Origin: Meghimatium bilineatum
Lineage: Eukaryota; Mollusca; Gastropoda; Stylommatophora; Philomycidae
Direction: 5' to 3'
Assembly: GCA_034231615.1 (NCBI GenBank)
Contig: CM067307.1
Location: forward strand, 7,433,013-7,497,012
Length of the DNA: 64,000 nt
Under the pieces are notes generated by a model. The model was not told the DNA's origin. It searched no databases and saw only the letters and a list, made by a program, of their open reading frames with translations. This document shows, one piece after another, positions 10,901-24,103 of this stretch. The position numbers and the translations under genes are program-made. Position 1 is the stretch's first letter. Every line of letters starts with the position of its first letter.

Positions 10901-13900
10901 GATTGGATACAAGAACAATAATCTTCACAGCAAGCAACACATAAAATTCATAAGAATGAACAGGAAGCAGATCCCTCATAAAAGGACTGCCCAGTTGACC
11001 AAGGAAGATGCCAAATCTCAATGTCTGCCTCAGATTTAAACGGGAAACTACCCTTTACTCTGATCTTCTTATGTACAAGCTTGTGGACTAGTATTACAGT
11101 ATTCTACACTGTCCAGTTTGTTTCTTCTCCCTTCACAATATGGTTAGTGTTTGAAGATAGAGGACAACAGTCCAGCTATGACTAGTGATTCTCCCTTCAC
11201 AATATGGTTAGTGTTTGAAGATAGAGGACAACAGTCCAGCTATGACTAGTGATTCTCCCTTCACAATATGGTTAGTGTTTGAAGATAGAGGACAACAGTT
11301 CAGCTATGACTAGTGATGAACTATGTATGAAAACAACATTTCTTCTTGTACAATTAGCATTAAGAAGGAAGAATTAAATGATTTAACTATCTGGATATGT
11401 CAAAGAATAAGACACCAAAAGCTACAGTTCGAAGACAATATATCAAAGTTATACCTCCTTCCTGAAGCAGTTTGGACAATTCACGCTGCTGCCAGATGGG
11501 AAACAGCATATCAGTCTGTACTCCGATGACCATAGCTGGACACTTCACTCTTGACAGACCCTCCTCAAGTGAGTCGTAACCCTCACCTATGTCGAACATA
11601 TCCATTGCCTGAAAGCAGAATGTAATGTCACTATTCTCCAAGCAATCACAACATAAATATTATGTAACTTGAAACTATAAACAATTCCAATTTTTGCAGA
11701 TAATGTGGCCAACATCTTGTCCACAAGTAAAATCTGGTACCCATTTCCTTAGACTGGATTGACCTAGGTGATTTTAATATTTTCATATTTAAAAATATTT
11801 CAATATTTCCAGTTGAACTGGGAATTGAACATTGGATCACCTGACTAGGAAGCTAGTAAGCTAACCAATGCGCTACCACAGCCACATAGATTATATTTAC
11901 ATAATGTAAACTTATCTGCTCTGTAAGGTTTCTGTATAATGTTGTCTTACTCTGTGAGCTTTTTGGACAGGTTTTCACCTCAACATATTGACATGCATCA
12001 CAATCCTGACAATCTTTTGTGCTAATCAAAATATAGTCATTGAAACTTACCTTGGAAACATACAGATGAGTCATTGAAACTTACCTTGGAAACATACAGA
12101 TGAGTCATTGAAACTTACCTTGGAAATTTACAGATGAGTCATTGAAACTTACCTTGGAAACATACAGATGAGTCATTGAAACTTACCTTGGAAACATACA
12201 GATGAGTCATTGAAACTTACCTTGGAAATGAACAGATGAGTCATGAAACTTACCTTGGAAACATACAGATGAGTCATTGAACCTTACCTTGGAAACATAC
12301 AGATGAGTCATTGAAACTTACCTTGGAAACATACAGATGAGTCATTGAAACTTACCTTGGAAACATACAAATGAGTCGTGAAACTTACCTTGGAAACATA
12401 CAGATGAGTCATTGAAACTTACCATGGAAATTTACAGATGAGTCATTGAAACTTACCTTGGAAACATACAGATGAGTCATTGAAACTTACCTTGGAAATG
12501 TACAGATGAGTCGTGAAACTTACCTTGGAAACATACAGATGAGTCATTGAAACTTACCTTGGAAACATACAGATGAGTCATTGAAACTTACCCTGGAAAC
12601 TTACAGATGAGTCATTGAAACTTACCTTGGAAACATACAGATGAGTCATTGAAACTTACCATGGAAACTTACAGATGAGTCATTGAAACTTACCTTGCAA
12701 ACATACAGATGAGTCATTGAAACTTACCTTGAAAACTTACAGATGAGTCATTGAAACTTACCTTGGAAACATACAGATGAGTCATTGAAACTTACCCTGG
12801 AAACATACAGATGAGTCATTGAAACTTACCCTGGAAACATACAGATGAGTCATTGAAACTTACCTTGGAAACATACAGATGAGTCATTGAAACTTACCTT
12901 GGAAATGTACAGAAGAGAGTTAGGATCATATTTTGTGCTGAAGGTTTCTCCCTGGTGCTCTAGGTAGGATTCTATTAGAAAGGTTGGACAGAGAGATGGT
13001 GGGTCATCGCTGATACGGTCCCTTCCAAATCTTTCATTCCATTCAGGTCCACTACGGTATGTAATGGTTGCAATTTCCCTGGGAATTTTGCATAAAAATA
13101 ACAGTTACAATTAAAGAACCTTTTCATAAATCATATGTGTATGGTTTTAATATTAGATTGGTAATCACAGTTCTTTACAGGACTCCAATATGTGGTGGAT
13201 TAAATTACAGCAGTTTCAAGACTCCAATATGTGGTGGATTAAATTACAGCAGTTTCAAGACTCCAATATGTGGTGGATTAAATTACAGCAGTTTCAAGAC
13301 TCCAATATGTGGTGGATTAAATTACAGCAGCCTCAAGACTCCAATATGTGGTGGATTTTAATTTATTTTATTACAAAAATGTATTTTTGCTGGAAAGTGA
13401 ATTTTCTAACCACCCAGTGCCAGAGCCAGAAAATAATTATCACACTCCGAAGAAAGCCAAGTTTGTATCTATGCACTGCTCCAAGTGTCTTTGCAGCCAA
13501 GATAGAGTTCACTTTGTTCATTCTCTTCCACCAACTGTCTACTGATAGGCAGACCTTTTTTATGGCTCATGGTATGCAAACAAATGTTTACAGTAAAAGG
13601 CTTATCAGTGTATTTGATGTAAAATTTACTACTTAGAAATACAATTTTACATCTAATACATTTTACCATACATTTATTTTCACATATACTTCAACTACTA
13701 ATCCATTTCAGCATGTAACTGAGGATGTTTCTGTTGTGCTCTACTTTACTTCAATCTGATTCTCCTATGCAACATAGATCTATGTAATATAGATGCTTAC
13801 ATACTCTCTTTAAATAAAGTTTTGTTCAATTCCATTTCATTTTTGTGTGTTGGTCATTACCGTGAAAAAGGTTTTGTGGGCAAAACGTTGATTATATTTA

Positions 13901-16900
13901 TTTGTCATATTTGTAAAACTGAATTTTAATATTGTGAATAGAGCTCTCTTTTTAAAAAAAAAATTGTATCATTACATTCAAGGATTTTATACACATATAA
14001 AAAGACACAAAGGTTTAGAAAGATTAATTATGGAGGGAAAGGTTCCAGGAAAGAACAAAAGGCTACAATGGCCACAAAGCATCGATGACCTCCTGAATAT
14101 GACATTAGAAGACCCTGTGGGGCAGTTTGCACAGAACTGAGAGGCTTCCAGAATGAAAGTGAGTACAAGTCTCCAAAGGATATCTGACATAGATAGATAA
14201 TATTCAAGGGTTACAAGACTAATCAGTTTTGGATCAACAGCAAGATAAAAGCAAAGATAACAGAATCATAAATCTACTGACCTTGCTAGTTTCATGCCAA
14301 CTTTCGGGTAGACTTTTCCATAGTAGTGTCCATTGTTCCAGTTAGGGTCACACATAATGCACTTTCTTTGCAAGTACCTCATAGCAATGGAGGAAGGGTG
14401 AGACTGGGCACAAGCTGAGATGCTGACAAGTCTGCCAATAAGGAAATACAATCATTTAGGCAGCTCATAGAACTGATCAAATGCTGCCATAGGCAATTCT
14501 ACATCTGGACCATTTAGAAAGTTATCTATCTATTTATCTATCTATTTATCTATCTATTGGCTAAACCCTTTGTTGCCTTTCAGTATCAAGGATAGAAGAG
14601 TTTTCTGGAGATGGACCTCGTGTGTGATGAGCATATTGAGGAGTTTGTCGCCTCTTTTATTTCCGTGGTCATCATTTTTGTGGTCAGCCTCTAGGTCTGC
14701 CTGCACTGTATTTGTGTAGCATAGCTTGCTGTGGTATGCTGTCTGATCGTAGTCTGCTGATGTGTGCAAACCATTTTATCTGTTGTCTCTTAATTTATTC
14801 CAAGATTGGAGTGATACCGGTTCTTTGTCTAATGTCTTCATTTCTCACTCGGTGCCCATTTGTCTCATCATTCTTTCATCGTATTATTTCCCGCTTAGAC
14901 TTTACTGTCTGCTGAAATTTAATGTAATTTCATTTAAATCCTGAAGCAAGATAACGAATAATTACTATTTACTATCGAGTAGGTGAATTGTGCAGTTCCA
15001 AATCAGAACACAAACAATTTGTCCAGGAAAGTACTCAGATGTCATTCATGAGTGCTTGGTGTTAAGAGTACATCAGAGTTTACACATCCAAGTTTACACT
15101 GTGGTGGCCAACCTTCCTGATTGAATGAATAGGATAGCTATGGTAGTAACAATGCTGGTACCTGGTGGTTAGGGTTTAATGACTGCGGGGAAGGTTGCTC
15201 TGTATTATCATTGATGTATTGTTCTGCACTATTTATTCACTCACTCATTCAGGTAATGTGCGTAGAGCAAATGAAAGAAATGGCCTTGCATCTTACGGTT
15301 TCTAAAGTTTGTGTTAGTTAGTCGTCGGATCACCATCACTGCAAACTGGACACTTCCGATCTCTCCCTGAGTGTATTCAAGTAAGAAACATGAGAATAAA
15401 TTAAAATAATTCTTACAGATGGCGGGAATTGAACCAGGTCTGTTCTAGCAGCACCGAATTGCTTCGCAACACAAGTAAACAGGTTTTCCGTACTTGACAA
15501 ACCACATCCCCAAAAAAAGATGTGATCTCGTCAAGACATTCAACCTGTGTACTCAAGTCACTGAGAACAGACCAATCGAGACAAGGACTATTATAATAAC
15601 AACTAGCATCCAGTACAAGTAGTGAAGTATCCTTAGTAACACAAACATAGAACAGTTATATACAAGGGCCAATAGGCCTTCTTGTAAACATAAATAACAT
15701 AGAGACAGTACAGTGTTGCTTCTAATAATAGCTTATACAAGTAAGCTATTGGCCCTTGTATGTAGCTGTTCTATGTTTGTGTTACTGAGGATACTTTACT
15801 ACTTGTACTGGATGTTAGTTGTTGTTATAATAGTCCTTGTCTCGATTGGTCTGTTCTCAGTGACTTGAGTACACAGGTTGAATATCTTGACGAGATCACA
15901 TCATTTTTTGGGGATGTGGTTGGTCAAGTACGGAAAACCTGTTTACTTGTGTTGCGAAGCAATTCGGTGCTGCTAGAACGGACCTGGTTCAATTCCCGTC
16001 ATCTGTAAGAATTATTCTCCCTAAGTGTATCCGCCATTACACTTCTACTGAAAGTACCAGTCCAATGCTGGTAGTTTATGTTAATTTCCATTTAGCATGA
16101 TTTTGCTTGTCCTTTCATTCTTATAATAACAGGAGTCCACATTATTATTACCAGCATTATTATATTTTTTTTACCTCGGTCTATAATCAGATTTTAGACT
16201 TTGGACACTTTCCAGAAATAAAAATCACCTCCTTAGCTTATTGATGGGCTTATATTTGGAAATATACTGTATCTTATTATTACTTCCAGGCAACAACATA
16301 TTACTAATACAAAATACTCAGAATTAGAATATTCTCACTCTCACCGTCCGACACGATCTGGATAAGTCACAGATGATTGCAAAGACAGCATCCCTCCCAA
16401 TGAGGATCCAACAGCAGCATACAACTGAAATGTAAAAAATTAGGTAAATGATCTCACAGTTGTTAGTGTTAGTTAAATTGATCTCACAGTTGTTAGTGTT
16501 AGTTAAATTGATCTCACAGTTGTTTGTGTTAGTTAAATTGATCTCACAGTTGTTTGTGTTAGTTAAATTGATCTAACAGTTGTTAGTGTTAGTTAAATTT
16601 ATCTCACAGTTGTTAGTGTTAGTTAAATTGATCTCAGAGTTGTTAGTGTTTGTTAAATTGATCTCACAGTTGTTAGTGTTATTTTCACTGGTTTTTTGGG
16701 GGGTTTTCTTTTTATGGTGAGATTTTTTTCTTGTGTTACCGGTATTTGACGATATCCTGTGTTCTTGGTTTTTTTGTTACCAGCAGTAATTTTTTGGGGG
16801 GAATTGTTGTACTCTTTTATAAGTCAATCTCCATACATTGTTAGTGGAAAAATACAAAAATTCTCGGCTTATATGCGGAAATGTACTGTACATTTTACCG

Positions 16901-19900
16901 GTTACATTTATTTAGTCTTTGTGAAATATTTTATTTATTAAACTTACAGCGATGTACTATGCCTCAAAATGTGCAGAAATGAATGCCATTTTTAGAATAT
17001 GTGTCCATTGTCTTGTTTGAAGACCAGAAATATGTAGTACATTAGAGGAAAATTTTGATAAAACATATGCCTAATGACCATAAAATTCAAAAATAAAATA
17101 AATAGTTACAGACTAAGGAACAAGTGACTATCATCTAAAGTTGGCTGTTTTGCAACTAATATATGCATTTTTTCAACTATTTGGAAAGTTTCAAATGTTT
17201 CTTTGTACAAATACAAGTTATGTGATCATTTGAATGCTTGTTGACATGCAGTTTTCTTTATGAAATGTTTTCACTTTTTTTCTAACCACATGCCAACATG
17301 TCAGCTTACAACTGTATTCGCTCCCAAACTAATATCACAAAATGGCCAACAAAAGAAACGAGGGAAGACCTGTAGAGTTATTGTGATTGGATGAAATAAT
17401 ACAGTACTTTTATAGTCTCTTTTGGTGAAGACTTTCTCAGCAACATCTTCTAATGTCTCCCATCATCTTTTAGGAAGTGGAGTTGTAATATGGAAACTAT
17501 TTACTCGTCTTTTCACAAGACGAGTCGAAGACTAAGAGTTTAAACTAGGAATATGAAAGTGCTGATGTTATTTTAAATGTTCATTCCCACACTCCCGCTG
17601 GATCTCTCTTGTACAGAACAATGGTCCTAGACTTCCAGCAGGATGTAGTCTAGAGAATGAAGGTGCATTGTGTTGCTGTTTTCTTTGAGCCAATGGCCTA
17701 ACACATCTAGCTTCGGTGGTAAATTACTGACTTTGTTTTGGTGACTAACTAGACTATAGATTGATGAATGACTAGATCACAGAAGATAAAGAATATGATC
17801 ATTTCTCACCTTCTTGATTCCAAGATGGTCCAGCAATAAGAATATAGCATTTGTCATATCTTCCACACTAATTATTGGGAATGTTGTGGCATAAGGCTGC
17901 AGAAGAATCAATGAAAACAGTAAGATGTGTTGTTACATATTCATACCAAGCATAGTTTGTAACATTCACTTGATGGTGTAACTTTATCACAAAATTAACA
18001 ATCAATATATTCTTGATTTCATGAAGAAAGAACCAATTAAGTAACAAAAAATTATCAACTTACTTCAATTGTGTTGTTGGGACCAGAAAGAGGAACAATG
18101 AATAGCAATGCTTTTATTTACTTCCATGCATGTCGTAATGTCCAATGGAAGCGACTAAGGAGGTTATGGGGTGGAGTTGGCAGTCCCATTTAATATATGG
18201 TAAAAGTGATCTAGAAATCATGCTGAAGTCAGATGTGTCAGGCAAAAGATGCAGATATTACAGCAAAGCTGTAAACCATGACACAATACATTCTGTTCTC
18301 TGGATTACATCCTGCCAATCTGCAGGTGTTTGATAGTGAAAGCAGAAAACGATCAACTTAATTTCAACACAAACGTTGTTCATATTTAAAATTCTATAAG
18401 TTGGTGTGTCATGGCTGAATTCAATAACTATAGCCAGGAATTGGAAGTTAGACTATAGTCAGGAATTGGAAGTTAGACTATAGTCAGGAATTGGAAGTTA
18501 GACTATAGTCAGGAATTGGAAGTTAGACTATAGTCAGGAATTGGAAGTTAGACTATAGTCAGGAATTGGAAGTTAGACTATAGTCAGGAAGTGGAAGATA
18601 GAATATAGTCAGGGAATTTGGAAGATGGACTATAGTCAGAAAATGGAAGGTGGACTATAGTCAGGAAATGGAAGGTGGACTATAGTCAGGAAATGGAAGG
18701 TGAACTATAGTCAAAGAATGGAAGGTGGACTATAGTCACGGAATGGAAGATGGATAGTGAGGAATGTGCTGAAGCTTCCTAACAACTGCATGCTTCAAAT
18801 TGAAATGAAACATCATTGTCGATATTATGACAATCTGGAATTACATATTAATGAGTAGACTAGGCAATGTTCATGTGTTGTCGGGGCCCAATAGGGAAGC
18901 AAAGAAGAGCAACATTGTGACTTGCCATGAATGTTGTAGGAAGCAGCTGAGGAGGTTTTGGGATGTTCTCAACTTGGTGATCGTAAGCACCTTGATGTTC
19001 ATAAGGACATGTGCTCGCACCAGGTGAGTTCAAAAGTGCTAGTAAGCTCTAACAATTACATGGGACGGGGCACACCATCTGAAAAGGTTGAGAACCCCTG
19101 CTCTAGATGGTCAAAGTGATCCAGGAGCCATGCTGAAGTCAGATGTATCAGGCCAAAAGAAGCAGATATTCCAACTCAGCTATAAACCATGACATGCACT
19201 CTGTTCTCCACACTACATCCTGATCTGCAGGAATTTGAGAACAAATGCAGAAGAGAATGTACTGGGCATAGGCAGGATATATAGAGTAGCTTTTTTAATC
19301 AGAGAGCCACAAAAACCATCAGGAGTTTGAGAATGAATGCACAATATGTCATAATAGCCAAATAATAAATAGTACGGTATCTCATTTCATCAAAATATAC
19401 ATTTTTAAATAAACACAAATTAGACACTGTGATCACCATGTTCATCAGACAACTGACATGAATCATTATTTTGACTCATATTGTTAATAAAACTTACCTC
19501 ACCAGTGACAATGTTTATTGATGAAGGCCCCCTGGAATGAAATATGAAACAAATAAACAGATTTGACAAAATTAAAGGTTCATATTTGGTAAAAGAACCT
19601 ACCTTTTTTTCTGCGGAAAGTGAAACGAAATAAATATCATGAGGCAGGCAAATTTGAGTTCTTCATTTTTTTCAGCGATTATTTCCCTTGGCTATAATTA
19701 CCGATCAGTGGGTGAAGGTGGAGGTATTTATTTATGATGGTTGCATGGGTGGCGCTCTCAGTTAGAGTTGCACCACCTGTGTATCAGGCAGCACTCCTCG
19801 CAATTGTAACAGTTGTACTACCTGTTTATCTGTCACTGGTAAGCTCTACAAAATTATGATTATGTTAGCCATTTTGTATCAGTCAACAGGCAGTGAAGTC

Positions 19901-22900
19901 ACACATTTTGTGATCAGCGCAAATTTTATAAAAAGTTGGGCCAGTTTACCAAACATGAACCAAATTGAACTTCCTGACAGGTTAACTTGAAAGATGTGTA
20001 GGGATCATTCATTGTTTAAAACAAATCTTTCGTTATCTTTACTCTAATATAATTACTTGATTTTACGCAGTGATTTAAATACATTGTATTGTTGGTTGAT
20101 TGCTGATCCAACAGTCCATAGACTCATGCTCCTTGCCCTCAATGCCATTGTGTGATTTAAGCATATATTTGTGAGCTGTTATTATTTGTTTGTTAAATAG
20201 GGGATTAAAGCCACTGGTCGAGCCACGATCTTTCAACCTAAGACCGGAATCTATATTTGTGAGCTGTTGTTCTATTCCTATTGTGTTCTATTGATCTGTT
20301 CCCAGATGGAGAAGTATCCTTCTAGTATCTTACAGCGCTGGATATTTCAAAAGCTGATAGTCAACAATGTATTAAGAATGAGTGGACAGCCGAGCCGGCA
20401 CATTAAAAATTTGTATTGCTAGCTTACAGAAAAACTGTGATATTTGAAACTTTTGGCTCAACACATTTTTGGCAAATGTTGTGTTCCAGTTTGTTTTCCC
20501 TGGTGAATGATTGCTTTCTAATACATATAGAGGGCAGCACCTAATTTTAGACTGAACCAGTGCATAAGTAAACCAGCTATTCATTGTCAACAAACTAGGT
20601 ATAGCTGCAGTAAAACTATGGCCAGACAGGTGAAATTTAAAACACATCATCAAAGATGGGTGTGCTGGGCCATTGATGCAAATAAAATAGTGACACAATT
20701 CTTTTCCGTTCTCTGGACTACATCCTGCTGAAAATCTAGTAGGACCATTGTCCTGCTACTGCTACAAGAGAGATCCAGTAGGAGTTTGAGAATGAATGCT
20801 GAAGAAGAAAAAAAATATGAGAATGAAGTTTTACACAATACTGGAAGCACACATGAAAAAACCAGACACAACACACACACAACACAAATTAATGATACAA
20901 TTTTACGCATATTTGTATGCGTATTCCTCAGTGACTCTCAAAATTTAATTGTGATATGAATATTTTCATTTTTGCCTGATCAACCAAAATCAATGTACAT
21001 CCCATGACAATTCCTTCTAGTTATAAATATGATACTTTGGTTTGCCTTGATATTCATGACTGAACCTGACATATTTATTGCCCACCTGCCAGTTTAATCA
21101 CCTGTCTGGTGACGATTCAGTGAACCCAAACACACTGGACAAACATTATTAGGATTTACTTCAGAATTGCACAACTGAAAATCCTTACAGCAATTGTTTA
21201 AACTTTCACTGAATTATTTAGTGCTAGTGCAGCATTTCAAACAAAAGTCTGCGAAATTCATTTTCTCTGTAGATTACTGGGTGCACATTATATGATTATA
21301 CAGGTTATATTTTTATATCTATATTTTTTTGCTATTGTTAATTTAGTATCCCCATTACTTTCAAATACTGCTTATAGTGCCAAACTTGTTAGCAATTTCA
21401 ACAAATTTCCAACATAAAATAGTAATGCACCATTAACAATAGCAAAATTTACTTTGATTGATAAATATAGGTACAGTATAAGAACAAGTGCCTACATTCC
21501 AATTTTATAGGTGTCAACTAATACGCATTTTCTGTATTAGTATAGAAACGGATTAATATTTCCTGACAGAAGTATCGACAAAAATACACATTTATTTAAA
21601 TATACAGAATTAAATTTTTAGGGACGATTTTCTTCTCTGAAGATTTTTATGAATATAAAGGTCTCAACCAATAAAATTGTTTTTTCATTACATATAATAA
21701 GAGACTACATGGGAATTCCCTTTTTACTAAAAATAATAATCAATAAAAGGTAGTACATGCACTGTTCCTACTAAAAATAGCACTTTTGTCTATTTTTTGT
21801 AACTTCTGAGGAAATCTTGCTTGTGACATGTCTATTTTATGGTTATTTTTAGACTTGGAGGAAACTTCATTGGGAAACCCGTGGAAAAAAATACACCAAT
21901 TTCCGGGTCACACGAGTTGATCACATTTTAATTAGATTTGTGAGTGTCCTTGACTTTTATGGCATATCCAAACCAAAGCTAAAAATTGTTTTAAAAACTC
22001 ACCATGCAGTTCTGTGAATGTTGCTATTCCTATTTGAAAGCAACAACAGTGATTTGACTTGCTTGAACATGTTGAGGTAAGTGTATTTCATTATACTCAT
22101 TTATGTAGTCTTATCAAATATGTCTAATATTTTGATAAAGTAGTACTCTCGGTGTCGGTAATGTAGGCCTATTTACTAGTAATCACATATTTTAATAAAT
22201 ACGGTTGATTTCTATTATAATTAAGCTTAAAGCCTAGCTCTTACATTTTTGAACATATTTTACCAAAATTATTAATATTGATTTCTAATTATAGATGTTT
22301 ATATAGTATAAACAAATGTGAAAGTATAAACAAATGTGAAACAGACCTTAATCAATAATATAAATATAAGAAAAAGACAATCTTCTTTTTTTTTGGCCAC
22401 TTCATGAGACAGGCAGGTTTGGAGAACATAATAACAGCAGGCAAAATTGAAGGCAACAGAGACAGAGGGCGACATGTGAGAAATATTAGACAGTTTGACA
22501 ACCTAGCACGGCAGGGACACAACAACGATCTTGATACATAATACTGTGGACAGAGAACTGTGGAAAGCCATGACGCCTACACCAGCCGGCATGGCACCTG
22601 ATGATGATGATATAGTATAATTCATGTCAAAACATGTTTGCGAGTTAGAAAGCTGCATTCTTTCGTAGGTCGTCATCATAACGACACAGACAAATAACAT
22701 AATTAAATAGACATTTAATATAATTGTATTTATGTGCGATGAACTTACAGATAATACTTGGCAGAAATACAGATTTAGCCTTCAAAAAGTTGACATCTAT
22801 CAGCTTTTGTGATGTTACTGTAATCACGTCACTAGTAAACCGTGTTGTCAAAATGGTTAATTTAATCTGAGATTAAAAAGTGGATGAATCAATGCTGCTG

Positions 22901-24070
22901 GATGAATCAATCTGCACACTCACACTGACTACTGAGACCCCCTCCCCTTTTCAGGGTCATCAAGAGGGGGGGGGGCTCTGTGTGTAGTAAGCAGATCAAT
23001 GCATTCGGCGGAAGATTGATGCATTTAGTGACTGTAGCACGTGTCTTTATCGATATGTCGATTTGTTAAATAATGTAGGATTAGTTCTATTTGAGTTTAT
23101 GATTTGTTTCATCAAAATGTAGGCACGTCTTCTTTTATTGAACTAAATATAGATTTACTTGTTATTGGAATTATACATTGACTGTATCTTCTCTGCAAGA
23201 CTTTTATATTTTATACTAATTTCAGACTGTGTGGAACTGTTTTTACAGGTCTTCACCTCAAAAGGTTTTCATATCAATGGGTTGTCAGATGTGTAGCCTC
23301 AGTGTATGTCGACACGTTGTCTGACGTGGCAGTCTCTGTGTATGTTTCAGTGTATGTTGAGAGGTAGTCAGACGTGCAGCCTCAGTGTATATTGACAGGT
23401 TGTCTGATGTGCAGCCTCAGTGTATGTTGACAGGTTGTTAGATGTGCAGCCTAGTGTATATCGACAGGTTGTCAGACGTACAGTATAAGTGAACGGACAT
23501 TAGAACTGAAGAGTGTCCTACATTTAAAATAAATCACACCCCACACACACACACACACAAAAACAAATGCACTCACATAGAAACATATATTTATATGCAT
23601 AAAAAAGACTTTTGTGTCCAGAACTTACGATGTTCCATAGCAGCTTCCAAGATTATTTGGACAAATGACAAAGAACTTGCTACTGTCGACAGCACAACCA
23701 GGACCAATGAATTTCTCCCACCAGCCAGGCTTCATATTGTCCTAGAAAATACAACATCGGAAGACTTACCTTTAAAAAAACCTATAAACAGACATCACTT
23801 TAATTTTGGTAATGTAATAGTTAAACTTGACATTTGATAGTCAATCTTGACAATGTTAAATTGACTTTGACACTTTACAGTCAATCTTGACAGTTAATGT
23901 TCGCACTGTTAAGTCAATCTTAACACTTAACAGATAACACTACTCAACATCAAAATTGTACTAGTAATGCAAAAAGTTGATCTTAACTAATTAACAAAAA
24001 TGATATTAGAAAGTTTTCATTCGTTCTAGTTTTTTTTAGATATATGAAACTTTTGTTTTCTTTAATTACC

Positions 24071-24103
<33 letters not shown>

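Noticed and set aside
12042..12905. CRISPR array
   Set aside because: The units are contiguous with no unique spacers, and the host is a eukaryote.
13068..13636. Plus-strand frames with [13 protein letters not shown] repeats
   Set aside because: They run over the 39-bp array and antisense to exon 9; they are not genes.
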